In this document: positions 52,310 to 61,952 of the stretch, in pieces
Numbering within the stretch: the stretch's first letter is position 1
Layout of the letters: each line of letters begins with the position of its first letter
Origin: DLAJ01 sp964655525
Lineage (GTDB): Bacteria > Bacillota > Clostridia > Lachnospirales > Lachnospiraceae
NCBI GenBank assembly: GCA_964655525.1
Contig: CAZZNE010000006.1
Location: forward strand, 66,753-130,752
Length of the DNA stretch: 64,000 nucleotides
Direction: 5' to 3'
Translations under genes and position numbers: made by a program
The notes under the pieces: generated by a model
What the model saw: the letters and a program-made list of their open reading frames with translations, nothing else
The model's database searches: none
What the model was told of the DNA's origin: nothing

Positions 52310-54070
52310 TTAATCCTCCTTATATTCAATAACATTTGCTAACTTCTTTGTATAAATGTCACAATTTTCTCCTCCACCATGACATTCTATTATTTTCAGC
52401 CTAGCAAGCGAGAACAGCTTCACTTCGAATTTTCCTTCTTCTTTTGCTATAACTCCGTCATGTGATGCATCAATGATAGTAATTACATTAACCTTTAAAT
52501 ACTTCTGATTTTTTTCATAAATTTTATTAGCAATACTTTTTACCGCACTTCCCGAATGAACCACATCCGTTAGCGCTACGAAAGAACTCATTTTTTCACT
52601 TCCTTCAAATAGTCCCATCTCATATACATTATGTTCCTTTTGGTTTTCCGGCAGATATGAACATTTCTTATTTGGAAACATAAAACGCACATAGGATAGC
52701 AAAATAGCTCCTTTTATGCCTAATCCAATAATACAATCTGTATTTTTAAGTGCTTGCTCGTTTTCAAAAAGTTCACTTATTCCTCTTGCAATAACAAGCA
52801 TTATTTCCTTATGTTGAAAAAAATATGAAGTATCAATCCAATTTAGTCTTGGTCTATTCTTCCAATGGTAATGACCTGTCTTAAATAACTCGTGCTCTCT
52901 TATACATGTTAATATCTTTTCTTCATAATTTTCTGTTTCCTCAACGTAATCAATAGACGCCTCAACTCCAATGCCAAATAAATCCTGATCATCTAATTGG
53001 TCTATTTTTTCTTCCTCAAATGTTTTTGTTTTCCAATGACACCAACGCCTCTTCCCCTCATCAACTATATATTTATACTGTTTCTCCTGAACTAAACCCT
53101 TGTCGCTAAACGTCCAAATATTATATGCATTATGATTTCCATTAAGTGACCCATAACATATTAGGTCTTCCAATCTTCTCAAAAGTTCTTTGTCGTTATT
53201 AGAATCTAAGCGTTCTTTGATTTCCTTACTAAAATCAACTCCAATACTACCAACCGTACTATAATTAATCTCATCATTTGTAGAATCAAATGGTCTAATT
53301 TGTCCGCTTTGCGTTCCGTGCACATGTCCTGTCAAAACATAGTGCACATTATATCTCAATAATATTTTCTTCACTTCATCCCAATTTTCCGAATCACATG
53401 TTCCATACTGACCAATGCTAGAACTATTATTTTCAGTAACACTTTGTGATGCGCTTTCATATATAATTGGTCTATGGTGTAATATGGCAATTTTTATATA
53501 TTCTTTATAATTTTCTATATCTTTTCCAAATATACCTTTAAGTGCAAATAATAAGTTATTCACATTAATAAATCCACAATGATCGCTTATACCTATTCGA
53601 TCTGTACTATCTATCCCCAAAAGAACCATATCGGGATTATGCAAAACCACATAAGATACCAATCCCGATTTTTGATATAGGTTTAAATTATTTCTACCAA
53701 TAAATTCCCAATAATACTTTAGCTTTACTTCATATTGCTCCCAAATTTTTTTGTTATCAACACTTTCTTCGCCACTAATCCCTTCCAACAGCTTGCGGCT
53801 CACATCATGATTTCCTGGAATGCACAAAATATTTTTTATTCCTAGTTCATCGCGCATTTTTTGTAAAAACGGATCCACTAATTTATATGCCCTTTGAGAA
53901 CCTCCTTTATCTACAATATCTCCACTAATAATCAATGTATCAAGTAACTCAATATTTTTTAAGGATTCAATAAAATCACTTACATATTTATCCTTTTGAA
54001 GTAATGATTTGGAATTATTATCCTCACTGAAGTGCAGATCGGATATATGAACAATCCTACGTTGTGCCAT
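52310..54070 (-). CDS. Metallophosphoesterase fused to a phosphoribosyltransferase domain
   Basis: The 586-residue product begins with a calcineurin-type phosphoesterase (about 1-310) showing every metal motif: DLH (11-13), GDIVD (50-54), GNHD (86-89), LHHRP (197-201) and GHVHG (248-252). The C-terminal part (about 400-586) looks like a type I phosphoribosyltransferase with the PRPP loop VALTDVVHSGSA (498-509) and a preceding GLGIKGA loop. The fusion suggests hydrolysis of a phosphodiester or nucleotide plus base/ribose-phosphate transfer or sensing. It overlaps the upstream gene by 14 bases. Confidence 0.82.
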   Translation of the reverse strand: MAQRRIVHISDLHFSEDNNSKSLLQKDKYVSDFIESLKNIELLDTLIISGDIVDKGGSQRAYKLVDPFLQKMRDELGIKNILCIPGNHDVSRKLLEGISGEESVDNKKIWEQYEVKLKYYWEFIGRNNLNLYQKSGLVSYVVLHNPDMVLLGIDSTDRIGISDHCGFINVNNLLFALKGIFGKDIENYKEYIKIAILHHRPIIYESASQSVTENNSSSIGQYGTCDSENWDEVKKILLRYNVHYVLTGHVHGTQSGQIRPFDSTNDEINYSTVGSIGVDFSKEIKERLDSNNDKELLRRLEDLICYGSLNGNHNAYNIWTFSDKGLVQEKQYKYIVDEGKRRWCHWKTKTFEEEKIDQLDDQDLFGIGVEASIDYVEETENYEEKILTCIREHELFKTGHYHWKNRPRLNWIDTSYFFQHKEIMLVIARGISELFENEQALKNTDCIIGLGIKGAILLSYVRFMFPNKKCSYLPENQKEHNVYEMGLFEGSEKMSSFVALTDVVHSGSAVKSIANKIYEKNQKYLKVNVITIIDASHDGVIAKEEGKFEVKLFSLARLKIIECHGGGENCDIYTKKLANVIEYKED

Positions 54071-55055
54071 TATTTATCACTCCTTTCTTCTCACAATGTT
54101 CACACTGAACTGAACAAAATTCTGTTCGGACAGAATAATCCAATTCTTCCCTAGCGTTTTGGGGCGTGTATTTAAGTGCACAGGCATTAACTTGACACTT
54201 TGATATCAAAGTAGAAATGTTCATCTGTACAACACATGCACATCCTTTTACTGTTCCCCCCAAATATTCAACAATGTTTTTGGCTCGCAAAAATTCATTT
54301 CCCAAACAAATCAAGTCTGCAACTACTATAAATTCTTCTGTTCTCGATTTTCCCTTATAAAAATCAATTTTATTCAATTTGTTATATGGTCCCAAATGGT
54401 CTACATATACTAAATCATAACCTAATAATTGCGAAAGAATTCCAGCGATATAAGCACCATTCATAGTATGGCAAAAAAACAGATTCTTTTTATCTTCATT
54501 AACTGACGAGAAATATTTATCCAAATCATATGCAATAATGTAACACCAACGTAATACCTCGGTTGAATCATTAATAATTTTTTTTAAATCAATATAAACA
54601 CCTAATTGTATACCTATCTGAGTCTCATATCCTTTAGGATCACAACAGTTTTCCGCGATATATTTCTTACCATAATCGTTAAATATTTCTCTATAATCAT
54701 ATTTTTCATCTATATATGTATCCCGTATTTTATTGGTTTTTAATATATCACATTCCTCTCCATGAACTATTTTTGCATTAGGCAAATTATTGAGCCATTG
54801 CAATAGCTTATCCTTAGAATTTGGTACAATATACTTTATATGCGAAAAATCAATAAAACATTCATATTCGGAATATTTATCTCCATCAAATTCCAATTGT
54901 ACTATATTATCAATGCATTTTTTTGATAATGTTTCTTTACTAAAAAGCCTCGTTTGATCCTTAAGATGAGTTCTTAAACACATTTCAGTATAAATTTCTT
55001 CTAAATGTAAAGATATAGAAATCTGCTTTTGAACCTCGTTTATTATTTCAAACAT
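54057..55055 (-). CDS. Phosphoribosyltransferase-like protein with C-terminal cysteine cluster
   Basis: The 332-residue product has an N-terminal region I do not recognise, followed by a phosphoribosyltransferase-like domain (about 165-285) with HTMNGAYIAGILSQLLG and a PRPP-loop-like VVADLICLGNE (244-254). The loop departs from the usual DDxxTG pattern, so activity is uncertain. The C-terminus has CSVQCEHC (Cys 314, 318, 321), a possible metal site. It overlaps its neighbours on both sides (8 and 14 bases), so it is translated with them. Confidence 0.72.
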   Translation of the reverse strand: MFEIINEVQKQISISLHLEEIYTEMCLRTHLKDQTRLFSKETLSKKCIDNIVQLEFDGDKYSEYECFIDFSHIKYIVPNSKDKLLQWLNNLPNAKIVHGEECDILKTNKIRDTYIDEKYDYREIFNDYGKKYIAENCCDPKGYETQIGIQLGVYIDLKKIINDSTEVLRWCYIIAYDLDKYFSSVNEDKKNLFFCHTMNGAYIAGILSQLLGYDLVYVDHLGPYNKLNKIDFYKGKSRTEEFIVVADLICLGNEFLRAKNIVEYLGGTVKGCACVVQMNISTLISKCQVNACALKYTPQNAREELDYSVRTEFCSVQCEHCEKKGVINNGTT

Positions 55056-56106
55056 CTTTTTTCTCCTGTATAAATTCTATTTCTATATGTACTCCCGCCA
55101 TCCGTGCAGGGTAAGTCCTAATTGGTGGCGTTTTTAAATTTCTTCTTTCCCAAACACATTTTACACATTGCAATATGCTTCTATTCGTACATTTAAAACA
55201 ATATTCAGAAGTAAAAACAATTTCCTTATTCTTTTGATGTATGCGAAAATTGGTATTAGATATTGCTAATATATTTTTCAATTTAAACAAATCCATTTCT
55301 CTTGCCTTTTTTTCGGAATAATAAAGTGCTTCCATAATCGACAAATAATTCAACTCTTCTTTTAAATTGATGCCTATTTTAGCAGCATATTCATAAAAGA
55401 AATCTCTTTCACTTTGTGTATAATTCTCATTTTTTTCTATTTTTTTACTAAGCGATGCGAAAAATCCTATACCTACATCCACAATAGATAAGAGGTATCC
55501 TTTCTTACTTTCAGAAAATGAAATTCCCGATTGCATATAAGCATAACTTATTGAACCACTATGTATTATTGCATTAACAATAAGTTCAACGCTTGCCGTT
55601 AATGTTACTTCCCACAATTGATCATTATGAATTCTCTTAAATACATAAGAATATGCTAAATCTCTTCGTATTTTGTCGGCCAAAACATCTCTAATCTCTT
55701 GTTTTTCCCTCTCCAGTTTATCTTCATAATTTTTAATAGGGATATACAATAAAATTTTATTATTCGTGTTATAAGAATACTCTGAAAGCCCCCCTACATA
55801 ATCTTTATCATATTCAATAATACCAAAATCAGATAATTTACTAAAAAAGCCAATTGTATCCAAAAATGCAAGAATGCTCGGATTATATGCTAATTCTAAA
55901 TAAACAGGTGTACCACTTTTATCTTGTAAAAGATTAAGCATTCCTGCCAGTAACGGTAATGCATTTGAATTAATCCTTTTGGTCAGAACAAACGAAATAC
56001 TTATGCTTTCATTTTCATTCAAATTCTTATATTGCTTGGTTAATTCAGGTAATATTTTATAAAAAATAGCATTTTTACTAATAATTTCAGGTAATCTATA
56101 TTTCAT
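55048..56106 (-). CDS. STAS/GHKL-ATPase-like protein with cysteine cluster
   Basis: The 352-residue product starts unit A. Residues 35-95 look like a STAS domain (NALPLLAGMLNLLQ). The middle is a GHKL-type ATP-binding domain with an N-box-like ELIVNAIIHS (E174, N178) and a G1 box DVGIG (210-214). A four-cysteine cluster (303, 306, 314, 317) lies within the C-terminal part before a last strand MAGVHIEIEF. It could be a nucleotide-dependent sensor or switch. The start at 56104-56106 overlaps a leader peptide. The family is recognised only at domain level. Confidence 0.7.
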   Translation of the reverse strand: MKYRLPEIISKNAIFYKILPELTKQYKNLNENESISISFVLTKRINSNALPLLAGMLNLLQDKSGTPVYLELAYNPSILAFLDTIGFFSKLSDFGIIEYDKDYVGGLSEYSYNTNNKILLYIPIKNYEDKLEREKQEIRDVLADKIRRDLAYSYVFKRIHNDQLWEVTLTASVELIVNAIIHSGSISYAYMQSGISFSESKKGYLLSIVDVGIGFFASLSKKIEKNENYTQSERDFFYEYAAKIGINLKEELNYLSIMEALYYSEKKAREMDLFKLKNILAISNTNFRIHQKNKEIVFTSEYCFKCTNRSILQCVKCVWERRNLKTPPIRTYPARMAGVHIEIEFIQEKKDV

Positions 56107-56143
56107 TTTCTCTTAATATGATGCTTTCAGTCGAAAACACCAT
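56096..56143 (-). CDS. Leader peptide of unit A
   Basis: A 15-residue frame, MVFSTESIILRENEI, starts at 56143 after AAAGGAATC and ends at TAG 11 bases inside the first gene of unit A. It matches the unit B leader in position, start context and seven or more residues. Confidence 0.5.
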   Translation of the reverse strand: MVFSTESIILRENEI

Positions 56144-56996
56144 GATTCCTTTCTTTTCTTATAGTATTTTGAGGCATTTGAAACTATAATCTTTTTTTCC
56201 CGTATTCAAACAACTTGACCGTTGTGCATTACATCTTCCATTATCTGAATTATCTATGTGTCGGATAAAACAGAACATCCGTTCGCTGAATTCTCACTTC
56301 AATTAGGCTATGATTCTAATTGATGTTGGACATCACTATATTAGACGTTTATGAAAAGAAGGTACAAACTGACGTTTTATTAAAAACTATAGTAGCTATC
56401 ATTACCAACACTATTTCCACATCCCATCTCTTAGGTGCTTGATTCATTATCATCAGACACAACAAGCAATGTAATCATCTATAGCAGATGCGCCCTTCCA
56501 TTCTTGATTATCCCTGTCATACATAACTTGAATTTCAATTAACGCATTTCACATTATGATTTTGAATACTCTGTTTATATCCCTTTTCCTCCCATTTAAT
56601 TATATATCATAAACAGATTTTGTCAATTTAATATTAAATTCATATTTAAAAAAATAATTTCATATTTGCACCACAACTTCCCATACACAATTCTGTATCC
56701 TAAGATAATATGAGATGCCCCCGCACTTGGTAAATACTACATCGTTTTCATAAATATTACGGCTAGGTTTTGCCCCGCACAATTTCTGACCGATTTCTGC
56801 CGGTTCTGCCACACTACTCATTATCGATGATATCTTTCCACTTTCTTTACCTACGTTCTCTCCTTCACATCCATCGAAAGGAATAAGTACCTACAGCAAC
56901 AGCATACTTGTCCATTTCGATACCCTTATCTGCACAGTCATTGCCCTCTCCCCAGACAGAACATATCAGCTTTTGTTAATGCTACAATAAATTTAC
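56144..56996 (-). other. Gene-less stretch upstream of unit A with a candidate promoter
   Basis: No intact gene is seen in this AT-rich stretch. In minus-strand sense TTGACA (56621-56626) and TATAAT (56599-56604) are 16 bases apart and face unit A, about 490 bases before its first gene. Short coding-like scraps without continuous frames lie on both sides and probably come from decayed genes. A closer promoter could not be assigned. Confidence 0.45.
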
Positions 56997-59424
56997 CCCA
57001 AATCGGCGTGAAAATTCCCTAAAATCAGAATGGGAATTCCCTGAAAAAAGCAGGACATATTGAACACTATAATCAATTCATGTATCCTTTGTTTAGAGAC
57101 CAATCTTTGCAAAGGAGGAAAGGAAGATGCTCAACATGTCCCAAGTCAATTATATCAGAGACTTAAAACAAAGTGGATACCGAATTTCAGAAATCGAAAA
57201 GATAACCGGTTCCGATCACAAGACCATCAAAAAATACATTGATAAAGAGGATTTTTCCCCCGAGGTTCCTCTCCCTACAGTTCACCCCTCGAAACTGGAC
57301 CCATTTAAGCCCATCATTGACGCATGGCTCGAGGATGATAAAAAACACTGGTACAAGCAGCAACACACAGCCAAGCGGATCTATGACCGCCTTGTCGAAG
57401 AACACAACTATGGCGGCAGCTATGATATCGTGCGGCGCTATTTAAAAAGTATCCGCGATGCGAGAAAGCATCAACATGCCAATCAGGAACTGATCTGGGA
57501 TCCCGGCTGCGCACAGGCTGATTTCGGCGAAGCAGATTTCTATGAACATGGCAAGTGTGTCCGAAAGAAATATCTGGTACTCTCATTCCCTTACAGCAAT
57601 GACGGTTTCTGCCAGGTATTCGGAGGCGAGAGTGCGGAATGTGTCTGTCAGGGTCTCCTGGATATCTTCTGCTTTATCGGCGGCGTCCCGTGGGTCATTG
57701 TCTTTGACAATGCAACGGGGATAGGGAGGCGCATCTGTGATGTCATACATGAGTCTTCTCTGTTTGCGAAGTTCCGTGCCCACCACCATTTTCAAGCACG
57801 ATTCTGCAATCCCCGCTCTGGCTGGGAGAAAGGCAATGTGGAGCGTAAAGTCGGTTATGAGCGGAGCAATCTTTTTGTTCCCGTCCCCTGCTATGATGAC
57901 ATCGTGGTTTATAACCGCTCCCTCTTAAAGAAACACGAAAAGAAGGCCTCCGAGATCCATTACAAAAAAGGGGAAAAAATATCTGTCTTATTCGAAGTCG
58001 ACTGCCATGCACTTATGCCACTGCCGGATCGAAAGTTCAACGTATGCCGCTATGAAACACTTGCGGCGGATGGCTATGGTAAGATCTGCCTTGATGGAAA
58101 GCACTATTACTCCACCTGTCCGGAGTATTCCGGGAAAAGAGACATTCTTGTAGGGATCCGGGCACACTACATTGATATTTATGATACGCAGGGAAATATC
58201 ATGGTACGTCATCTCAGAGCCTATGGGGATACCCGCACAGATGTCACGGATTATTCCACGACAGTATCTATGCTGATGCATCGCTGCGGTGCATGGCATA
58301 ACAGCGGGGTCCGCCGGGAAGTGACTGATCCGCTGCGGGAATATCTGGACCATGCAGAACGGCCGGTCCTGAAGAGCTGCCTTACCCTGCTTGACGAGCT
58401 CACAAAGGAATACGGGTTTCACCCGGCTATCAGAGCTATGGATCTTGCCCTGCGGGATGGAAGAATCAGCTCCAGCGATGCAAGAGTCATTGCTGCAAGG
58501 ATCACCGGTTATGGAATAGATACACCGCCGGCGGATGGCCCCTCCCTTGCTGTTTATGACAAAGAGTTCATCAACGTCCGGAAAGGAGGGGAAGCCTCAT
58601 GATGACACCCAAAATGAGAGACGAACTCAATTTCGAGGTTCGTGCAGCCTGCCGCAGGTTGTATCTGTCCTGTGCGATCCCGGATATGTGTGAAAAAGAA
58701 GGGACGCCAAAACAGGCAGAGTTCATTCTTGAGGCATTGCACAGAGAGCTGTCGCTCCGGGAAAGGAACAAAAAAGAGCGGCTTGTGAAGCGCGCAGGCT
58801 TTCCGGTATTCAAAACCTTTGAAGGATATGGATACGGGCATGTCACCCTGCCGCCGGCCTTATCCAGAGATGATCTTGAGACTGCGGCATTTGTCCCCAA
58901 AAAGCAGAACCTTGTTCTCTATGGACCAGTCGGCACTGGAAAGACACATATGGCTATAGCGGCCGGCATCAAAGCCTGTAATCTCGGCTACAAAACGAAG
59001 TTCTATACGGTTACCGAACTCGTTCTGAAACTTTCAGAGGCTCGAAGGGACGGCACTCTGGAAAAGTTACGTGCAGAATTAAATGCGCAGGATCTGCTTA
59101 TTCTGGATGAGTGGGGATATGTCCCGTTGACCGTGACGGGTCCCAACTAATGTTCCGGGTGATCTCTGACAGTTACGAGAGCAAGAGCTTGATCCTGACG
59201 ACCAACCTTGAGTTTTCAAAATGGGGCGGAGTCTTTACCGATGATCAGATGGCAGCTGCCATGATAGACCGCCTTGTCCATCATGGGCATCTGTTCTTTT
59301 TGCTACCGGATGGAACATGCCCTGATGAAACAAACCGTAACTACCAAGACTTCATAAAGTCCTGCCGAAAATTGGGAATCCCCAATCTAAAAAAGGGGAA
59401 TTTTGATGCAGATTTAAGGGATTA
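56997..59424 (+). mobile_element. IS21-family insertion sequence
   Basis: The element carries istA and a frameshifted istB. Its ends show matching inverted repeats: 56997-57042 (CCCCAAATC, AAAATTCCC, GGGAATTCCC in order) and the inverse at 59374-59420. The outermost bases and target duplication could not be fixed. The istB stop lies at the right repeat. Confidence 0.8.
57127..58602 (+). CDS. istA: IS21 transposase IstA
   Basis: The 491-residue transposase has an N-terminal helix-turn-helix (YRISEIEKITGSDHKTIKKY) and an integrase-type DDE core: D in AQADFGEADF, D in IVFDNAT and E in GWEKGNVERKVGY. The frame is intact. The start follows GGAGGAAAGG. It overlaps istB by four bases, as in active IS21 elements. 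Confidence 0.93.
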   Translation: MLNMSQVNYIRDLKQSGYRISEIEKITGSDHKTIKKYIDKEDFSPEVPLPTVHPSKLDPFKPIIDAWLEDDKKHWYKQQHTAKRIYDRLVEEHNYGGSYDIVRRYLKSIRDARKHQHANQELIWDPGCAQADFGEADFYEHGKCVRKKYLVLSFPYSNDGFCQVFGGESAECVCQGLLDIFCFIGGVPWVIVFDNATGIGRRICDVIHESSLFAKFRAHHHFQARFCNPRSGWEKGNVERKVGYERSNLFVPVPCYDDIVVYNRSLLKKHEKKASEIHYKKGEKISVLFEVDCHALMPLPDRKFNVCRYETLAADGYGKICLDGKHYYSTCPEYSGKRDILVGIRAHYIDIYDTQGNIMVRHLRAYGDTRTDVTDYSTTVSMLMHRCGAWHNSGVRREVTDPLREYLDHAERPVLKSCLTLLDELTKEYGFHPAIRAMDLALRDGRISSSDARVIAARITGYGIDTPPADGPSLAVYDKEFINVRKGGEAS

Positions 59425-59425
59425 G
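58599..59425 (+). pseudogene. istB: IS21 helper ATPase IstB, frameshifted
   Basis: The AAA+ helper has Walker A GPVGTGKTH and Walker B LLILDEWG in the first frame, which ends at TAA near 59150. The remaining C-terminus (SQLMFRVISDSYES, DDQMAAAMIDRLVHHGHL) continues in another frame to 59425. Restoring a single G near 59130, to read LDRDGSQL, rejoins the two parts, so this looks like a one-base deletion. The IS is probably not able to move by itself. Confidence 0.9.
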
Positions 59426-59454
59426 CTCTTGACAAAAAACAACCTTTGATGCGG

Positions 59455-59957
59455 TCTGTTCGTTTCCTTTAGAAAAGATACAAAGCATCCGGGACATAGA
59501 ACTGATTCCTGGTCTGCGCTTCTACCAGCGTTGCCAGTCGGTCCATTTTCAAACGCAGGTCCGTGTATCCGCAGACAATATAAACTGCCTTAAAACAGGT
59601 GGCGTCATTGAGTATGCTACACCGCCTTAAGTACATCTGTCAGAAGGGGCATGGATGTGGATTCTGTTACATGGATGGAATATCCCTTTATAGAAATAAC
59701 CAGTCCCTGTTCCGGATTATCCCTGTTTTTTACTTCCTGATGCAGGTGTTCTGGTTCCACAGGAACAATCTGTTGTGGAAGCATCTCCCGGGGAACTCTT
59801 TCAAGACAGACAGCCTTTACGCAGCGGAGTCGATAATAATAATTCGCCTTTTTGATGCCATTGCAGGCGCATCAGTCAGCTCCACTCATATAGGCCGGAC
59901 CGTTCTGACAGTTTTCAATCTGCGCAGCCCATTCCTAAAAGACCGTATTGCGTAGCC
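59455..59957 (-). pseudogene. Second IS66-family remnant (tnpA-tnpB)
   Basis: On the minus strand an IS66 TnpA-like frame (EWAAQIENCQ, KKANYYYRLRCVKAVCLERV, SIHVTESTSMPLLTDVLKA) with stops is followed by a TnpB-like start (VYIVCGYTDLRLKMDRLATL) ending near 59455. It abuts the right end of the IS21 element. A plus-strand open frame of 118 codons over it is only its antisense. Confidence 0.75.
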
Positions 59958-59965
59958 GCTATAGT

Positions 59966-60400
59966 TGTTTCCTAACTCGCAGACTTACCTCCGTATCGTG
60001 GCATCAAAAGTTAAGTCTTATACTTTTAGTACCCGTAATAGAACTATAGCCTATTCTCTCATATATGCTTAAACCAATCGAGGTACACACTATCTACCGT
60101 TTACCTTACATCCGTTTGGATGTTTACACAAACTTTAGTGATATAAAAATAGGACATAAAGCCCTGTTCAAAATATTTCCCACTATCAGCAGGGAGTGTT
60201 TTGAATTTGTTATTGCCCTGTATTTCTACGATTCTTGCATTGAATGCTATTTTTCTGTATAATCCGCTCTATCCGCTTGTGGTTGATTGGCTTATCCACT
60301 TTCCGTTTCACCTAATAGACAATCTTTTTTCTGTCATAGGTACCATAGGACGCTTCATACATCCAAAGTATCTCCCCAAAAAGAGATTCTTTATTCAATT
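59966..60400 (-). pseudogene. IS3-family orfB fragment and flanking debris
   Basis: At about 60235-60400 the minus strand reads an IS3 OrfB-like piece (MYEASYGTYDRKKIVY, then after a stop VKRKVDKPINHKRIERIIQK). The preceding 59966-60234 holds no recognisable gene. Confidence 0.6.
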
Positions 60401-60413
60401 CATTAACTGATTT

Positions 60414-61952
60414 TCATTGCCTTAAATATTTTTCTAGCTCTCTTATTATAACCTGATAACACTTTTCTTCTGATTCACATAGATCACTAATATAATTCCA
60501 AATACGGTCCTGAATTCTATCTGTACATTTAAAACTATTCTTAATCACTAAATTCAGAATTAAATCTGCTTTTTTTACTATAATATCCATTTCTTCCATT
60601 AAATATGGATATTCTTCTTCACTAAGAGCACCATATTCATACAAAAACTTTATTCTTAATAACATACATTCTTTATGCTCTTTAAAAAGAAATGCTATTC
60701 GCATATCCTCAAGAAATATTTTTTTATTATTATTATCATTCAAAATTTCATCATATATCTTATGTCCAAATATTCCCCTATCTTCTTGAGCAATATATCG
60801 AAAATCATGAGAGGAATTTCTTCCATCCAAATAATCCCGAAGCAATTTACAAATATGTTCTATATCAACATTATACCCGTTTCCATCCGGAAAAAATTCA
60901 AATGATTGTATTATATGATTGTTATCATACGCATTTTCCCATGCTAATTCTATTGTATCCATTGGTGCGGTTATAAGAACTGGCTTACCTTCTTTAAAAG
61001 ACATTAAGCTTATTTTTTTATCCTTTTCATTAAAACCATAAATAAGGCTTTCATGAATAAATTTGTATTTATGAAAAGCTTTCAGTCCCTCTATATAATA
61101 CTCATTTAACCAAATTTCAAGATACCTTCCACTACAAATATTCTCTACAATATAATTCCATAAGCCTCTCTGCTTAATTACATCTTGTTTATCATAGGAA
61201 AACTTGACTAATGGATTAATTGAATAATTTTTCCAGTCTCTATTCATAAGACCTATATAATCAATTGGCTTACTACCATTTTTATCAAACTTTATTTGAA
61301 TAAAATTATTGCAAACCCATTTTTGATATTGATTTTCATATAAATGAATATGAAAACCCACTTTTGTTTTTTCTCCTTGTAAATCTAATGTTATAGATTT
61401 ATTTATACCTACCCATTTTCTACCCTCAAAAGAGTAATATAATTGCATTTCATCTTTATGCTTTCGGATTTTGTACCATTTGGGAAATCCGCTATCATAC
61501 CTATTTATTCTGTAATATACATTCTTTCCTTTGACATCAACCCGCCAATCTCCGCAACAATGAATACTAAATTCATAGTTGCAAAAATCATCATCAGAAA
61601 ACAATACTGAATCTTCCGTATCATAAAAAAAAGTTATTTTATCCCAAATATTAGTATATTGCATATATTGAATATTAAACACAATTTCCTCAAAGTCTTT
61701 ACATTCACAATAGAATCCTCCACTAGGTTTAACTCCGTGCATTTTACGATATATATTAATTCCCTCACTCGTAACAACAACTTCTGCATTTAAGCTTTGA
61801 TATTTCCAATTAAAGCACGTATTGCCACTGATATAAATACTACAAATTTTATCTATATTTGTATTACTATTATTAATAATTGCATCTAAAAAAGCATATT
61901 GTGGAAAAACTCGTATATTAGGATTGCTCTCTATTAAAAGTTCTGTTTTCAT
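60414..61952 (-). CDS. Hypothetical protein, possible BtrH/C39-like fold with inserted lectin-like domain
   Basis: The 512-residue product is intact and follows a GAGGAG ribosome binding site. Residues about 110-245 look like a beta-sandwich of the DUF1349 type (YYSFEGRKW, KVGFHIHLY). The later region, with RYLEIWLNEYYIEGLKAFHK, KFIHESLIYGFNEKDKKISL, resembles a family in which a cysteine-peptidase-like or BtrH-type acyltransferase fold is linked to peptide or aminoglycoside biosynthesis. No partner biosynthetic genes are near. It sits among IS remnants and may be a transferred orphan. Confidence 0.65.
   Translation of the reverse strand: MKTELLIESNPNIRVFPQYAFLDAIINNSNTNIDKICSIYISGNTCFNWKYQSLNAEVVVTSEGINIYRKMHGVKPSGGFYCECKDFEEIVFNIQYMQYTNIWDKITFFYDTEDSVLFSDDDFCNYEFSIHCCGDWRVDVKGKNVYYRINRYDSGFPKWYKIRKHKDEMQLYYSFEGRKWVGINKSITLDLQGEKTKVGFHIHLYENQYQKWVCNNFIQIKFDKNGSKPIDYIGLMNRDWKNYSINPLVKFSYDKQDVIKQRGLWNYIVENICSGRYLEIWLNEYYIEGLKAFHKYKFIHESLIYGFNEKDKKISLMSFKEGKPVLITAPMDTIELAWENAYDNNHIIQSFEFFPDGNGYNVDIEHICKLLRDYLDGRNSSHDFRYIAQEDRGIFGHKIYDEILNDNNNKKIFLEDMRIAFLFKEHKECMLLRIKFLYEYGALSEEEYPYLMEEMDIIVKKADLILNLVIKNSFKCTDRIQDRIWNYISDLCESEEKCYQVIIRELEKYLRQ

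Noticed and set aside
59599..59955. A 118-codon plus-strand open frame
   Set aside because: It is the antisense of an IS66 tnpA remnant whose family residues are readable on the minus strand.
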